A stretch of 64,000 nucleotides of DNA from Mantis religiosa (GCA_030765055.1 CM060953.1:98084201-98148200), one strand, 5' to 3'. Numbered from the stretch's first letter, positions 46,371 through 57,496 are shown. Program-made: numbers and translations. Notes: a model not told the origin generated them from the sequence alone.

Positions 46371-46632
46371 TTTGTTCATCCGCCATTTGTGCAGACGAAA
46401 ATGAAAACAAAACCGCATCGTGAGCGCATCGGAGTGCGTTCGGAAAATCATCCATAGCCTTCTATAGCTGTGATATTTACAAGTTTCTTGGCGTTAACAC
46501 AGGTTTGTTAACATTTTAAGATAACAGGTTGGTGAAATGCAAGAAATTTAACATTAGTTTTAGCGCTGTGACCATTGTTACGTTACATATGTTAACGTCG
46601 ATTTTAACATCTGTTGGTGAAATCGGGCATAA

Positions 46633-46935
46633 GAGTTTTAGCTGTATATATTGAGTTCTTGTATTAAATTTAAATTATGTTCAATTGAAATAATCTGAGC
46701 AGTGATGACGCAATCAATAATATCTTCTCTTTGTTTTAGTATTTATAATCTTTTTTCAAGTTCATTAACTTCTTGCGTGAAGAAGTGTTTTTAAATTATT
46801 TACAACTTCTAAATTATTGTACCATTTATTAAAATTTGGAGATCTAATCATTTTTTCATAGCGTAAACTAGCTTGAGTTTCTATGTTTAAATTCAGTGGT
46901 TTGTTAGAATTAGCAGTCTGCAGTGGTTCTATGAT
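46633..46935 (-). pseudogene. LINE fragment, upstream half
   Basis: Minus strand: 'NSNKPLNLNIETQASLRYEK' and 'SPNFNKWYNNLEVVNN', the kind of linker found between RT and RNase H in non-LTR elements. It joins the fragment at 45278-45486 when the Harbinger insertion is ignored. Confidence 0.5.
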
Positions 46936-47461
46936 CTGTCTCAAGCAAGTTTAATCCTGCTGTAAACATCTGGGCGCGAAGAGAGACAGAGACAGATATA
47001 TTGGGACAGGAGGCGGTTAAGATGTTGGTTGGCCAAGCGAAGTTAATGGGCGTTTTCTTTTATTTGCATGCGTACGATAAACTATACTTTAAGTACAGTA
47101 CTGTAAGTAGTTTTCTGATCACTGCTCTGTGCGGGCTAATTTCGGAGGGAGAAAAGTATGCAAATGTTTCGATTCTTATAACCGTAAATACTTTTTATCA
47201 CACTGCTTCACATACCACAAAGATGTGTTCTGGGCTCGTGAGTCCTGAAAGGAATATTTACAGCAGATATGTACATAATTGTAGGATGCTACAAATTAGA
47301 CATGTGAAATTATACACACTGTTAACTTATTGTGTTAAATTAACCTGCATTTTATTTAAGAATTACTAAAAGACACTGCTATTATATAATATTTTGCATT
47401 CCTATACCTGGCAGCTCTCTCGCAACGAGGTCTGTATCGAGTTGAATGCTGATTAAGATAT
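46936..47461. other. Spacer, nothing recognised
   Basis: Contains a 122-codon open frame without an ATG-based context or recognisable motif (47001-47369), judged random. Ends in ATAT, the target site of Gypsy-3. Confidence 0.45.
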
Positions 47462-48015
47462 TGTGACTTTGAGGGTTTGTAGAATTAGAAGTCAAATTTG
47501 CAGAAATTCAAATTGTTATTTATTTCCGTAGAAATACGCTTTGGTCAATCCTTGCAGTAGCAGAATTACGTAACACACAAATACAATGCTCAAGCCCGTT
47601 GACCACAAACAAAAGAGTTCACTCAACCTCCAGTTCAATTACCACTCTCTCATTACGACTCTGTTTACAACAACTCTCGTTACAACTCCGTTTACGACTA
47701 CAGCGCTGGCGTGTCGCGATCTCTTATATATACCTCCACTGATAATTCTACACTGTTCTGTAACAAACAAAATCCCGAATGTTTTCTAAGACGGCACTAG
47801 ACGAAACACCAACGTTCCAGATGTCTAACTTTATTTGTGTCGGGAAGCCATTTATTTCCGCTCTATTTTTATCTGCAGCCTTTTTATCTCTGCCTGCACT
47901 ATCTGTTTGTACGCGTCGCCGCGCTGTTATACATAATGGGTTCGCGACAAAAGCCTTTTATCCCCGCGCTGCACTATCTGTCCCTTTGTGAGCCCCAGCG
48001 CTCATCGTCGCAACA
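47462..48015 (-). repeat. Gypsy-3 3' LTR
   Basis: On the minus strand it starts TGTTGCGACGATGAGCGCTG and ends …CCCTCAAAGTCACA; 554 bp, longer than its relatives. A purine tract GAGTGGAGGGAGCAGTG precedes it at about 48021-48040. Confidence 0.82.
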
Positions 48016-49615
48016 ATGCTTTCAGGACACTGCTCCCTCCACTCGGATGGGCATCGCGAATAGCACCATCGTAGCGGGCTAGACGATCCAGGTGTACCAC
48101 CAACATCTTTCCTTGGAGCACACTCTCGATGCGGTAGACCACGTCGCTAACCCTCTTTACCACCCGGTACGGTCCTTGCCATAGTTGTTGAAGTTTCGGT
48201 CAGCGTCCCTTGGCACAGGTAGGGTGGTACAACCAGGCCTGGTCACCTTGCTGGAACCCCTGGCTGTTGGCTGCCTGTCGTATCGGGTCTTCATGCGGTC
48301 GCTCGCCTTCTGAAAGTTCTGACGATCCATCTGATGCATGATGTTGAGATGGTGCAACAGGTTCTCCGCATACTCGGTTGCTGGCTGTTTCGCTTCAAGG
48401 GAACTCCCCAAAGCCAGGTCACAAGGGAGGGTAACTCTCGGCCGAACATTAAGCTGGCTGGCGTCATCCCAGTGGTGTCGTGTGTTGACGAGCGGTAGGC
48501 CATCAAGAACAGAGGCACCTTGTAGTCTTAGTGTCGCTGATGGCTGGCCACGATCTTCCTCAGGTGTTCTTCTGAGGTCTTGATGTAGCTTTCTACCATG
48601 TCGTCCGATTGCGGGTGTAAAGATGTTGTGCGGATCTTGTTCACCCCAAGGTTTTCCTGTGCCACCTTCATCAGGTTAGACTCCAAATTGGTGCTCTGAT
48701 CACTGTGAAGCTCAAACGGCACCCCAAAACGGCATAACAATTGCTCCACGAGGCAAATTGTGATTGCCTTCGCCTCCTGGTTCGGGATGGCATACACCTC
48801 CGACCACTTGGTAAAGTAGTCCACCACCATCAGGTACTTATTGCCTCGGTCGGTCACTGGGAATGGTCCAGCTATATCGACAGCAATGCGTTCGAATGGC
48901 GCTCCGACGTTGTACTACTGCATGCGACCTCAGATCCTCGTTTGGGGGCCACAAATCGCCACACACACGTGACATTGAGGCACCATCTCTCAGCGTCTAC
49001 TCGGAGCTTCACCCAGTAGTAACGCTGTCGGAGGTTGTCGAACGTTCGGTTTGCTCCCAGGTGTCTTCCTGAAGTACCGGCGTGCACTTCTTCTAAGACT
49101 TCCGAGGCCTTACTCCGGGAAAGGACCGTGACAGCGTTCGACTTCCTGTAGTCCACGCAGAAGCGCAGCTCGCCGTTCTTCTTCGTCACCAAGACTACAG
49201 GGGAACACCAAGGACTGTCAGACTCTTCAGTCACTCCCCTGCATCTCATGTCCTCCAGCATATCCCATACTGCCCCCTGTTTCGCCAGGGGAACGCGTCT
49301 AGGTGGTTGTCAAATAGGTCGGGCATCTCCGATGTCATTGCTATGGAGCACTCTGTCCGTGCGGCCATAGTCGCTATTGCCTTGGCTGAAAACCCGCTGC
49401 TATTGTCTCAGTAGTTGTCGAACCTTCACGAACTGTTCTGCGGTCAGGTGTTCGGCCGCCCTCTCCAATAAGCCTTCCAGGCGGGGCCCCGGGTTTAGCG
49501 TCGGCACCGGCTATTGTGCCTTGTCCATTGGTGTTACACTGACCATGGGCTCGCACTGCCCCTATTCCGTCCGGTCCTGGATGTCGTTATCGGTGTCTGT
49601 CAGGTTGAGCAGCCT
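47462..49615 (-). mobile_element. Gypsy-3: 5'-truncated, internally deleted Ty3/gypsy element
   Basis: 3' LTR 47462-48015 (reading left on the minus strand), then integrase, a direct jump from the start of RT to the integrase zinc finger, and the protease-RT spacer up to 49615. Gag, protease and the 5' LTR are missing, cut off at the LINE at 49628. The surviving flank is ATAT (47458-47461). Confidence 0.85.
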
Positions 49616-49620
49616 CACTG
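48060..49620 (-). pseudogene. Gypsy-3 pol: integrase fused to RT start by deletion
   Basis: Minus strand. Integrase: 'SGRHLGANRTFDNLRQRYY' (HH), 'CLNVTCVWRF' (CC damaged), 'DRGNKYLMVVDYFTKWSEV', 'ELHSDQSTNLESN' (second Asp) and 'MVESYIKTSEEHLRK' (Glu), then 'GMTPASLMFGREL'. Immediately upstream in the same frame is 'WCSPVVLVTKKNGELRFCVD', the beginning of RT: about 1.1 kb comprising the RT palm and RNase H is missing. Further right lies 'RLEGLLERAAEHLTAEQ' of the protease-RT spacer. Confidence 0.8.
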
Positions 49621-49696
49621 ACAAATATTTGATATTTATTTGTACAGTATCCATTAAAAATTCAGTACAATAACATTTAGCATAGAACATGCTGTA

Positions 49697-52600
49697 TTAT
49701 ACCTCCTGTACAAATACATAAAATTGGTGACCCTCAGATTTACTTGCTGACACAGGTCCCCTGGCTATAAGCCTTTGGTTTTCCTGAGCAGCTTGATGCC
49801 ATTTCTTCTTGACCTTTACTTCTTTTATCCTAAACCACTTTTCTCTTATCCTATATAAGAAATATCCTATGCATCTATTTTTCTTTTCTCCTATCCCTGT
49901 TTGCATACATACCGCCAATATCTCTTTACTTACACTGTCCCATTTCTTATCCCATATTTTTCTCCTGTAATTTGTTAGCTCCTTACATTCTATCAGGTAA
50001 TGAACTTGCTTTCTTCATCTCCAAAGATTTCGCATATTCCTACCTCATTACTTCTCAACCCTTTTTAAGTATAACATTGCTACTCTCATCCATACTCTCA
50101 TCCTTCTCTTCCAGTTTGGCCACATTGATCTATATATTTTTTCCTCCTCCATTCTCCTCTTTTCTTCTATATTTTTCCATATCTCTTGCCTACTTATGTC
50201 TTATGCTCTAGTTCTCACTTCCTTCCAAAAAACCGCTATAATTCGTCTCATCTGCTCTCCATAGATCTCCCATGCCTATCTTTAATAGCATTCTTTCCAA
50301 TTCTGACCACCAACTATTTGTACTTTAAATGATTTTCTTATGTTTCATGCACAGATTCAATAATTCCCCTTTCTTCCCTTTAATACACCTATACCAAAAT
50401 TTCAATATTCTCTCTATTAGTATTCCCCTCCTTTTTGTATTACCTAGCTCTATTAATGCCACCTTTCTTGGTACCGATTTTGGCAGCCCTAGTAGTTCTT
50501 TGCAAAACAATCCGTACATCCGGTCTAATTTTGCAACTATCTCTGATGTGCCCCATACCTCCACTGCATATACTTTTCTGGCTTCAACGAACGCTTCATA
50601 CATTCTTTTTGACCATCTAACTGACATCTGCAGTTCATATTTACATATTCTTACCCCCTGACTTTGCCGCCCTACCATTAGGTATCTATTTTCTGGCTTA
50701 TGCACCCCATTCTCCTCTGCTACACATCCTTGAACCTAAATAGTCATACTCGTTTACCACTTCCACCTTTTGGTCTCCTATGAAGCATTCCTCTCCTTTC
50801 CTAAGTCTCGATCCTGTTTTGAACACCATTATTTTTATTTTAGGCTGTTTATTCTTAGTCCCCAGTCAGACAAAACCTATGGATTGCCTCAATTGATTTT
50901 TGTAGACATATATAAAATGAATTGTATAGGACTCAATTTGCACCCCTGTCTTAAGCCTAACTTCTGTTCAGCTTCTTCTGATAATACATTCAACCCACAT
51001 CTTATTCTGAATTTAACCCCACTATACATTTTATCAATTTAGTTTATAAACTTCTCGCTCACCCCTTTGCTTATAAATTTCCATTTTAAAGCCCCCCTGT
51101 TTTCGTATCGAACGTTTTCTCAAAATCCACACAAAACATATCCAATCTGCCCCTTTTCCTGCTCAAGTATTTATCAATTAACGTCTTGATTATAATTGCA
51201 TTATCTATAGCTTGTCCTTTTCTCCTAAATCCAGCTTGAAATTCTGATATTTTATTTTCTCTTTCCGCCCACTCCATTAGTCTGTTTGCTAGTATACCCA
51301 TATACATTTTCTCAATTACAGATAAAACGGTTATCCCCTGTAATTCTCTGTACTAGTCACACTCCCCTTTCCTTTAAAAATTGGTACAATCACACTTGTT
51401 TTCCAGCAGTCGGGTAATTTCCTATTATCTTTAAACTTATTAAATAAATTAGTTATATTCTTAAATCCACTTGGTGTTTCCCCATATCTTTTCCAAAACT
51501 TCCCTGGGATCCCATCCATGCCCACTGCTTTACCTCCGCTTAAGCTTCTTATTTGTTGAAAAACTTCCGTTTGAGTAACATTTCATCGTTTGTCCTTATG
51601 TCGCCCAACTGTATATTTTCTCTATTTATCCACTCTGATTCTGCAACTAGGTCTCTAAAGTACTTCATCCATTCCCGTGATGTTATTTCATTTTTCACTC
51701 CATTCTGTTTATTGAGTTCACTCTCCATACCTCATTTTTTATTATTATCTTTTTGTTGTATGGCATCCTTCATTTTCTTTCGAATACTAACCTGCCACTC
51801 GTTCTCTTTTCTTCTAATAAATTTTTTGTACGCTTCTCTACTTATTACCGTAATCATCCTATCTCTACCCTCCCCCATTCTTCTCCAACAAGCCTGGTTT
51901 TTAAGCACTTCCCTTCTTGCTCTACTGCAGTCCTCATCAAACCATCCATTACTTATTCGTTTCATTTTCCCTTTTACTTTCATTTTTAGCCCTGCCCTTG
52001 TAACTATTACTTTCATTAGCTCTAAGCCTCTTTCTATAGTGTTCTCATTCAATGCAACCTCTATGCCTATTCTTATTATTTTTTATATTTCTGAGCTTAT
52101 TTCAGTTAGGAATTCCTCCTTCATTTCTTCCCTCCATCTAAATGTATTCACTACTTTAATCTCACCCTCCTCCTTTCTCTCGCTTTCTTCTATTAATCCT
52201 ATTTCTATCCCTAACGGGAAATGGCCACTACTAAGTATTTCGTTTGTTATTTTTAAATTATTAATTCTTTCAATGACTTCACTACACAAGATATAGTCAG
52301 CCACACTTTGACCGTTGTTATTTGCAAATGTATATTAGCCATCCTCATCACCCATCACTTCCCTATTACATATAAACAAATTATTCAATTTACAGAAATG
52401 GAGCAATTTTACCCCCTCTTTGTTGAGTACCTTGCCCTTGCTACTCCTTACCCATTCATGTGCTTTCTCTCTACCTATTTCATCATCATGCCTTATTAAT
52501 TTAATTTTCTCTTCACCTATTCTAGCATTGAAATCCTCCATTAACAAAAACATTATGCCCTGAAATTTGTGCCTAAGCTCCTCCATATCGTCCTCTAGCT

Positions 52601-52920
52601 CATTAAATATTCTATTGTCAGAAAAGCTTGATGTTGTACGAGGGTTATAAACTATTCCTATTTCTAGACTATGTTCTATTTGTGGGCCTTTCTTGATTAT
52701 TAACCAGGTTACATTCCTATAATCCTTTATCATTGCTTCTATTCTCTTACTATTGAGTAACTCTGACCCAACCCCTCCTGATGCTCTCCCTCTCTCTTTC
52801 CTTTTAGTGGTCCCAGTGCCTATATAACTAAAACCTCTTAAGGGTATTGACTCATTATTTTCTAGCCACGTTTCTGCAGTTCCAACTATTTATTTCCTGA
52901 AAGAAGGAAAGTTTGCCTTC
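49697..52920 (-). pseudogene. LINE ORF2: endonuclease and RT
   Basis: Minus strand. Endonuclease: 'GRASGGVGSELLNSK' (52790), 'IEHSLEIGIVYNPR' and 'LLMEDFNARIGEEK' (52541, with the catalytic Asp-x-Asn), 'VNTFRWREEMKEEF'. RT: 'GMDGIPGKFWKRYGE', 'PDCWKTSVIVPIFKGKGSVT', 'ISEFQAGFRRKGQAIDNAII' and 'DMFCVDFEKTFDT'. After damage at the YxDD region come 'VYAVEVWGTSEIVAKLDRMY' and 'FCKELLGLPKSVPRKVALIE'; the end is 'ARGPVSASKSEGHQF'. Many stops. Confidence 0.75.
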
Positions 52921-53299
52921 TTTAGCCGCTAATTTCTGTTACAGTGTTACTCGCGTTGTCACCGTCTGTGTCCCTCCACTTATTGGTTGAACACTACTGT
53001 GATCCACTCCTTCCAACTCCCACCTTTCCACCGTTTCGTTTAACTCACACTCGACAACCATAACGTTTCACTTTGCTCCACCACGCGCACACCTGCCACA
53101 TTCATCACTACGCTATCTTCTTCCCGTTCGTATGTCTCTTGTACTTTCCCTCCATCTCTGGCCTCTTCCCCTCCGATGGTTAACGTCCTTTCCTCCCCTT
53201 CTGACCTCTGCTCGGCTTTAATATTCCTATCTAAGCGCCCTTTCTTCGTGTTGTTGACCTGCCCATATGTTTCAATTTTGCCGATTCGGTGCATTTCTT

Positions 53300-54225
53300 C
53301 CCTGTTCTCTGTTCATATCCTGCAGTGCAAAGCTTCAACCTTCGCCCTCTACGTAGAGTTTCAGGCCTTTAACGAATGCTTTTTCCCGTCAGCCCGGCCC
53401 TCCTTCATTCTTCTAATCACTTCTTTTTCAATTTTTGCTCCTTTTTTGCATAGTCTTGTTCAATAAAAATATTCCATCCTTTCAGCTGACTCGTTTTCTG
53501 TGGTATTTTCCATTTCATCTTCGTCGTAGCCAATTTCACTACAGTCGCCGTTAGTCCTTTTCCCATTCTTCCAATCCTGTAGGTGTCCACGGTCTCCCAT
53601 CCAGTTAATGCAATTTTTAGCTTATCTTGGAAGAGCTCCTCTCTCTTCTGTCCTATCATTCTGTAACCGCGCTACGCTATCGTATTCCCATTCGTATGTC
53701 TCTAGTCCTCTCCCTCCATCTCTGGCCTCATCCCCTCCGATGTTTAACGCCCTTTCCTCCCCAAAAAGTAAAACTAAAAATATTATCTGCTCCCAGGCCC
53801 TGCCGTCTCGATTTTCTTTCATCCCAAATACCACCAGATTCAGTTTTCTTCTTCTACACTCCGCTCTTTCTATGGCGTCTATTCTCCGTTTCATCATTTT
53901 TCCGTTTTAGCAAAACGTTCATCTCCGCAAACTTTTCAGCTATTTTTCCTTCAATTCTTTTCTTCATTTCCTCCATTCTGTCTAATTTCTTCTCTATCAC
54001 CTCTATTTTATGCAGTTTCTCCATCTTTTTCAGTATCTCTTCCAGCTTCCGCGTTGCGGGTCCAGCGTTTAGCTCGACTCCTCCTATCACCAACAATGTC
54101 ATGACTACCAAAATGGTACATGCAGCATCTCTCGTTCTAATTTTGACTATATTGTTCTTCACCAAACATTTCTTGGAGCGAAAACGCTCGATTCTGGCCC
54201 TATATATCTCCAGTTGCACACCCAT
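53300..54225 (-). pseudogene. LINE ORF1: 2A-like motif, coiled coil, RRM-like domain
   Basis: ATG at 54225. Residues up to about 40 are basic, then a hydrophobic stretch leads into 'LLVIGGVELNAGP' (54058-54096), a degenerate 2A ribosome-skipping motif (consensus D-V/I-E-x-N-P-G-P; here the D is G and the P is A). A Lys/Glu-rich coiled coil follows ('LKKMEKLHKIEVIEKKLDRM'), then 'RRKLNLVVFGMKENRDG' and, after shifts, 'LKGWNIFIEQDYAKKEQKLK', the RRM/CTD layout of LINE ORF1p. Broken by shifts near 53900, 53650 and 53420. Confidence 0.65.
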
Positions 54226-54303
54226 GTTTTTCCCGAGGGTAAGCACCACCGCGACACGTCTTAACTGGACAACGTCTCGTCAGCAACTCCCCACTGACAA
54301 ATA

Positions 54304-55225
54304 AATACAATCTGCTTTTCTTTTACCCTGGCATCTGGATTCTAAACCAGGGCAAGATATCCAATCATTTACAACTTTTGTTTGGAGTATTACATTTTAC
54401 AATTTCCAAATTAAAATTTTGCAATTTACAAATTGTTATGAATTTCAGAGATAATTTAAGAAATAATTATTTATAAACTATATGAATGAGCAGATATATC
54501 TAACCTATAGTTCTTAACTAACTAATAACCTAAGAGTCACTGTACCCCAGTGACTTACATATCCAATTAGTAATAATAATCCTATCAGCGGTCCGGTCCT
54601 ACTATTACAAAAAATTAACAGTTATTGCAACAAAATAGTTCATGATTAATTATTTAAATAAGAACCGCATTTTACCGGTGTCACTATCTAAATTGAAAAC
54701 AATAAATGGTATTCACACCTATCCCTAACTAAAAATATTAATATTTCTGGTAAGAGAGAAGACGTACTCCACTTCTTTCTAATTATCTCTTATAACTAGG
54801 TGTTCATTTCCTAATTAACCCACTGTCAATCTTTTTATAAATTCACTAAATTATCAACATTTATTGGCGTTCCTGCATCATCAACTCGTTCAATACCTTG
54901 TATATCTAAAGCTGGATCTTTTCTAATGGCCTGTTTCTGTCAATAATTCTTTGAGGTCTTCGGACTGTAACGTCCTGTTGAGCCTGTCTTAATGTTCTTG
55001 TTCCTCTGTATTGACGAAATTCTTTTATTGACTCTTCCGAGATAACACTCATCATTTTTTGAAGTATTTCTAAATCTTCCTTAATTATGACCATGTTCCA
55101 TATATATTTTCCGGACAGCTGCTTACGTTCTTCTATTAATTTTTCTTCATATTTTTTTCATTCAAAAGAAATGTGCTCTGGAGTATATTTCACTTTACAG
55201 AAGCTACATATATCTGTTTTTTGCC
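54304..55225 (-). pseudogene. R1-like LINE tail: C-terminal zinc motif and 3' UTR
   Basis: Minus strand: CSFCKVKYTPEHISFE and 'KKYEEKLIEERKQLSGKYIW' parallel the C-terminus of the LINE at 29899 ('CDICNVSGNPEHSLFEC…GKQIW'). The 3' UTR also matches in pieces (TAACTAACTAATAACCTAAG…CCAGTGACTTAC against TAACTAACCTAATGACCACT…). A hairpin with stem CCCTGG/CCAGGG is at 54326-54352. 5' truncated near 55225. Confidence 0.7.
54326..54352 (-). other. 3'-UTR hairpin, covarying with 29948-29976
   Basis: CCCTGG (54326-54331) pairs with CCAGGG (54347-54352) over a 15-base loop that ends TCTAAA, as does the loop of the related hairpin. The central stem pair is swapped relative to the other copy (CCTGG/CCAGG against CCAGG/CCTGG). 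Confidence 0.5.
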
Positions 55226-55463
55226 TCATTATCCTCACTTGGTCATACTACACAGAACATCTCACTAGTAAAACTTAGGTACAATCACCGATTCTGCTAT
55301 AGATGAAACTGGTATTCATTTTCAGGTAAACATAAGACAAAGAAGATTACTAACAAACTGTAAGAGCAGGGTTTGAAAAGTAAACAGATGATTTGGCTAT
55401 GGATCAAACTGGTAAACATAAGATTAATAGCATAAGATGCTGGGAGTTGAACTATAAACATAT

Positions 55464-55687
55464 TGTGGCTTTGTGGGTTCGTGAAATAAGAAGACGAGGT
55501 TCCAAACACAAAAACTACACTTTATTTTCCTAGCAATACACCGTTTCCCATTACAAAATTGCTAGAACCTCGAAAACTGTTTATTTTTCCAACTCTACAT
55601 TCAACTGCTCTCAACTGTCTCTCATTTCCGGTAACGATCGGCCATCATTCTTTTTATCGGCTTCGCGAGTCTACCACCAGGGTGACA
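55464..55687 (-). repeat. Gypsy-4 3' LTR
   Basis: Minus strand begins TGTCACCCTGGTGGTAGACT and ends CACAAAGCCACA. Seven differences from the 5' LTR. Confidence 0.93.
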
Positions 55688-56335
55688 CTGCTCCCTCCTC
55701 AAGGCTTGTCGTCCCGAACAGCGCCTTCGTAGCGGGCCAGGCGATCCAGGCGTACCGCCAACATCTTTCCTCGGGGTACCCACGTCTTCGATCAAGACGA
55801 CCCTGCCAATTCCAAGGCGCTCTTCTGGTTGACGGAGCATAACCTCTTCTCCGTTGAGCCTCAGGACCTTCCTGCCGACGTCGACCGTCACCTCGTGGCT
55901 CCTGAGGGCATCCAGTCCCAGAATCACCTCCTCAGCCACCTTCGCGACGAACACCCACAGGCGCACGGCACTCCGTCCCAAGTTCAGCTCCAGCAGGGCC
56001 TCCTTCTCCACAGGCATGGTGTCGCCCGATGCCGTCACAAGCTCGTATGGTCGGCTCGGCTTCCTCGTCGTCAAACCCTTCGCCACGTCAGGTCTGATGA
56101 TGGTCACGGCCGCCCCAGTGTCCACCAGCACGCGGCACGGCTTTCCTCTTACCCAACCGTCCGCGATGAGGTCGTCATCCATCCGCCGGCTGACGGCACC
56201 GATTGTCACTCGAGGTGATGGTGGTAATGACGCCGACTTGCCCCTCTCCACGCCAGGCCTTACTCGTTTTCCGGCTGCTCTTCCTGGTGTGGGCAGTATC
56301 TCCGCAGGTGTCCGGGCTGTCCACACCCCCAACAC
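55688..56335 (-). CDS. Gypsy-4 protease frame, fused to the pol C-terminus
   Basis: This frame overlaps the end of gag by 76 bp in the -1 phase, the layout used for programmed frameshifting in gypsy elements, so no separate start is needed. It has 'PCRVLVDTGAAVTIIRPDVA' (D-T-G active site), 'EVILGLDALRSHEVTVDVG' and 'ERLGIGRVVLIEDVGTP'. It then jumps to 'RKDVGGTPGSPGPL', which is the RGKM…LDRLARY C-terminus of integrase read in another frame. The reading continues into the 3' LTR to 55622. The protease part, about 150 residues, looks intact and could process Gag. Confidence 0.75.
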
Positions 56336-57450
56336 AGGCCACTAGGCGTTCGCCGTCCCACAGCTGGTCTTCTGTCTCCGGCGTAGCGGACACTCCTCGT
56401 TCTCGACGTCGGGATAGATGCTACCTTGGCCACCTCCATCCTTAATGCCGCTGTCAGCGCCTCATGGATGGTTTTATATTTGCCGAGCATTAGGCGCTGA
56501 CGAATCTCCGTGTCCCGTACCCCGTCGACAAAGTTGTAGGCGGCTTCCCGGGATACGAACTCCAGTGGCAGGTCAACCAAGGCCTTGCCAGCTAGCTGCT
56601 CAATCGCTATGGCTAACTCCTGCAGCGTCTCCCCCGGCTGCTGTGACCTTGCCTTTAGCTGGCTGCGGTATGCTGCGGCTAAGCGGTGGTTCCCGAAGCG
56701 ATTCTCCAGGGCCTCCCAGATGTCCTTGGGCGCCGCCGTCGTCTGCACCGCGTTTAGGATTTCCGCGGCCCGTCCCTGGAGGCTGGCTATTAACTGTGTG
56801 GCCTCCTCCTCCGGTGACCATCTGTTGTGCTTGGCCACTGTGTCGAACTGGCAGCGGAAGACCTCGAATGTTGACGCGCCGTCATATTTCGGAGGTTTGA
56901 CGCGCGCCGATGTTGTGTCGCGTCCCGGTGCGTCAGCCTTCAAATCCTTCAGTCTCCTGCCGACGACGTCCTCCACCATGGCGTTCAGGGACTTGACGGT
57001 GCTGTCGGCCTTTCTCTCCAGGTTGTTTACGCGGTTCGCGAGGTCTTCGACGTCTTCAACCATGGCGTTCAGGGACTTGGCGTTATTGTCGGCCTTTTCC
57101 TCTAGGTCATTGAAGCGGTTCGCCAGGTCCTCGACGCGCTCGTCCACTTGGTCCATCCCTTTGCCCAGCTCCGTCACGTCATTCCTCACGCCGGCCAACT
57201 GTTCCTCAAATTTGGCGGCGAGGACCTCGTTCGCCTCCATCATTTCCGTGGCCAGACTGTCGTTCGCTGCCTTCATTTCTGATGTCAATTCGGTCTTTAT
57301 TTCTTTCAACTCTGCGGCCAGGTTGTTATTTGCCGCTTCTGTTTTTGTTGTTAACTCGTTCATCTTCGCGGCCAAGTTGTTATTTGCCGCTTCCGACTTC
57401 GCTGTTAGTTCGTTCATCTTCTGCAAAAGCATTTCCAATGCCGATTCCAT
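56260..57450 (-). CDS. Gypsy-4 Gag, intact (396 aa)
   Basis: ATG at 57450 (MESALEML) to a stop at 56260 with no lesion; the frame is open further up to the primer site, but the first ATG is here, as in the relatives. Residues 1-85 are a coiled coil of repeating 'AANNNLAAK' and 'LTTKTE' units; residues 85-165 hold two copies of 'VNNLERKADSTVKSLNA'-like units. The conserved core ('PPKYDGASTFEVFRCQF', 'EALENRFGNHRLAAAYR') spans about 190-330. The knuckle CWGCGQPGHLRRYC is near the C-terminus. Expected to assemble particles and bind RNA. Best-preserved gag of the four family members. Confidence 0.88.
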   Translation of the reverse strand: MESALEMLLQKMNELTAKSEAANNNLAAKMNELTTKTEAANNNLAAELKEIKTELTSEMKAANDSLATEMMEANEVLAAKFEEQLAGVRNDVTELGKGMDQVDERVEDLANRFNDLEEKADNNAKSLNAMVEDVEDLANRVNNLERKADSTVKSLNAMVEDVVGRRLKDLKADAPGRDTTSARVKPPKYDGASTFEVFRCQFDTVAKHNRWSPEEEATQLIASLQGRAAEILNAVQTTAAPKDIWEALENRFGNHRLAAAYRSQLKARSQQPGETLQELAIAIEQLAGKALVDLPLEFVSREAAYNFVDGVRDTEIRQRLMLGKYKTIHEALTAALRMEVAKVASIPTSRTRSVRYAGDRRPAVGRRTPSGLCWGCGQPGHLRRYCPHQEEQPENE

Positions 57451-57476
57451 GGCCAGAATGTTCGGTGATGTAGTTA

Positions 57477-57494
57477 TCCCGCTTCCTGACACCA
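57477..57494 (-). promoter_or_regulatory. Gypsy-4 primer binding site
   Basis: Minus strand TGGTGTCAGGAAGCGGGA directly beside the 5' LTR. It shares the first eleven bases with the other copies, probably tRNA-Leu. Confidence 0.7.
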
Positions 57495-57496
57495 GT

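Larger units (their letters stand above)
45490..46629 (+). mobile_element. Harbinger element, internally deleted, TAA duplication
   Basis: TGCCCGATTTCACCA at 45490 and its inverted partner TGGTGAAATCGGGCA ending 46629, flanked by TAA (45487-45489, 46630-46632). It contains the N-terminal coding end of the nuclease on the plus strand and a Myb-like remnant on the minus strand, the usual two-gene convergent plan of Harbinger with the middle lost. Two 164-bp tandem modules lie at about 45846-46169. The element disrupts a LINE RNase H fragment. Confidence 0.85.
49628..54291 (-). mobile_element. LINE with ORF1 (2A-like) and ORF2, near full length
   Basis: Minus strand, 4.66 kb. ORF1 at the right, ORF2 (endonuclease and RT) to the left, a short 3' UTR and an A/T-rich tail (ATAAATATCAAATATTT) at 49620-49650. 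CACTGACAAATA occurs at both edges (49616-49627, 54292-54303) and may be a 12-bp target duplication. It sits between Gypsy-3 and an R1-like tail. Clade not fixed; the endonuclease and RT style fit the CR1/L2/ingi assemblage. Confidence 0.72.

Noticed and set aside
51553..52296. 247-codon plus-strand frame opposite the LINE ORF2
   Set aside because: Antisense of endonuclease/RT coding sequence; Ser/Phe/Leu-rich composition is the complement of Lys/Glu-rich ORF2.
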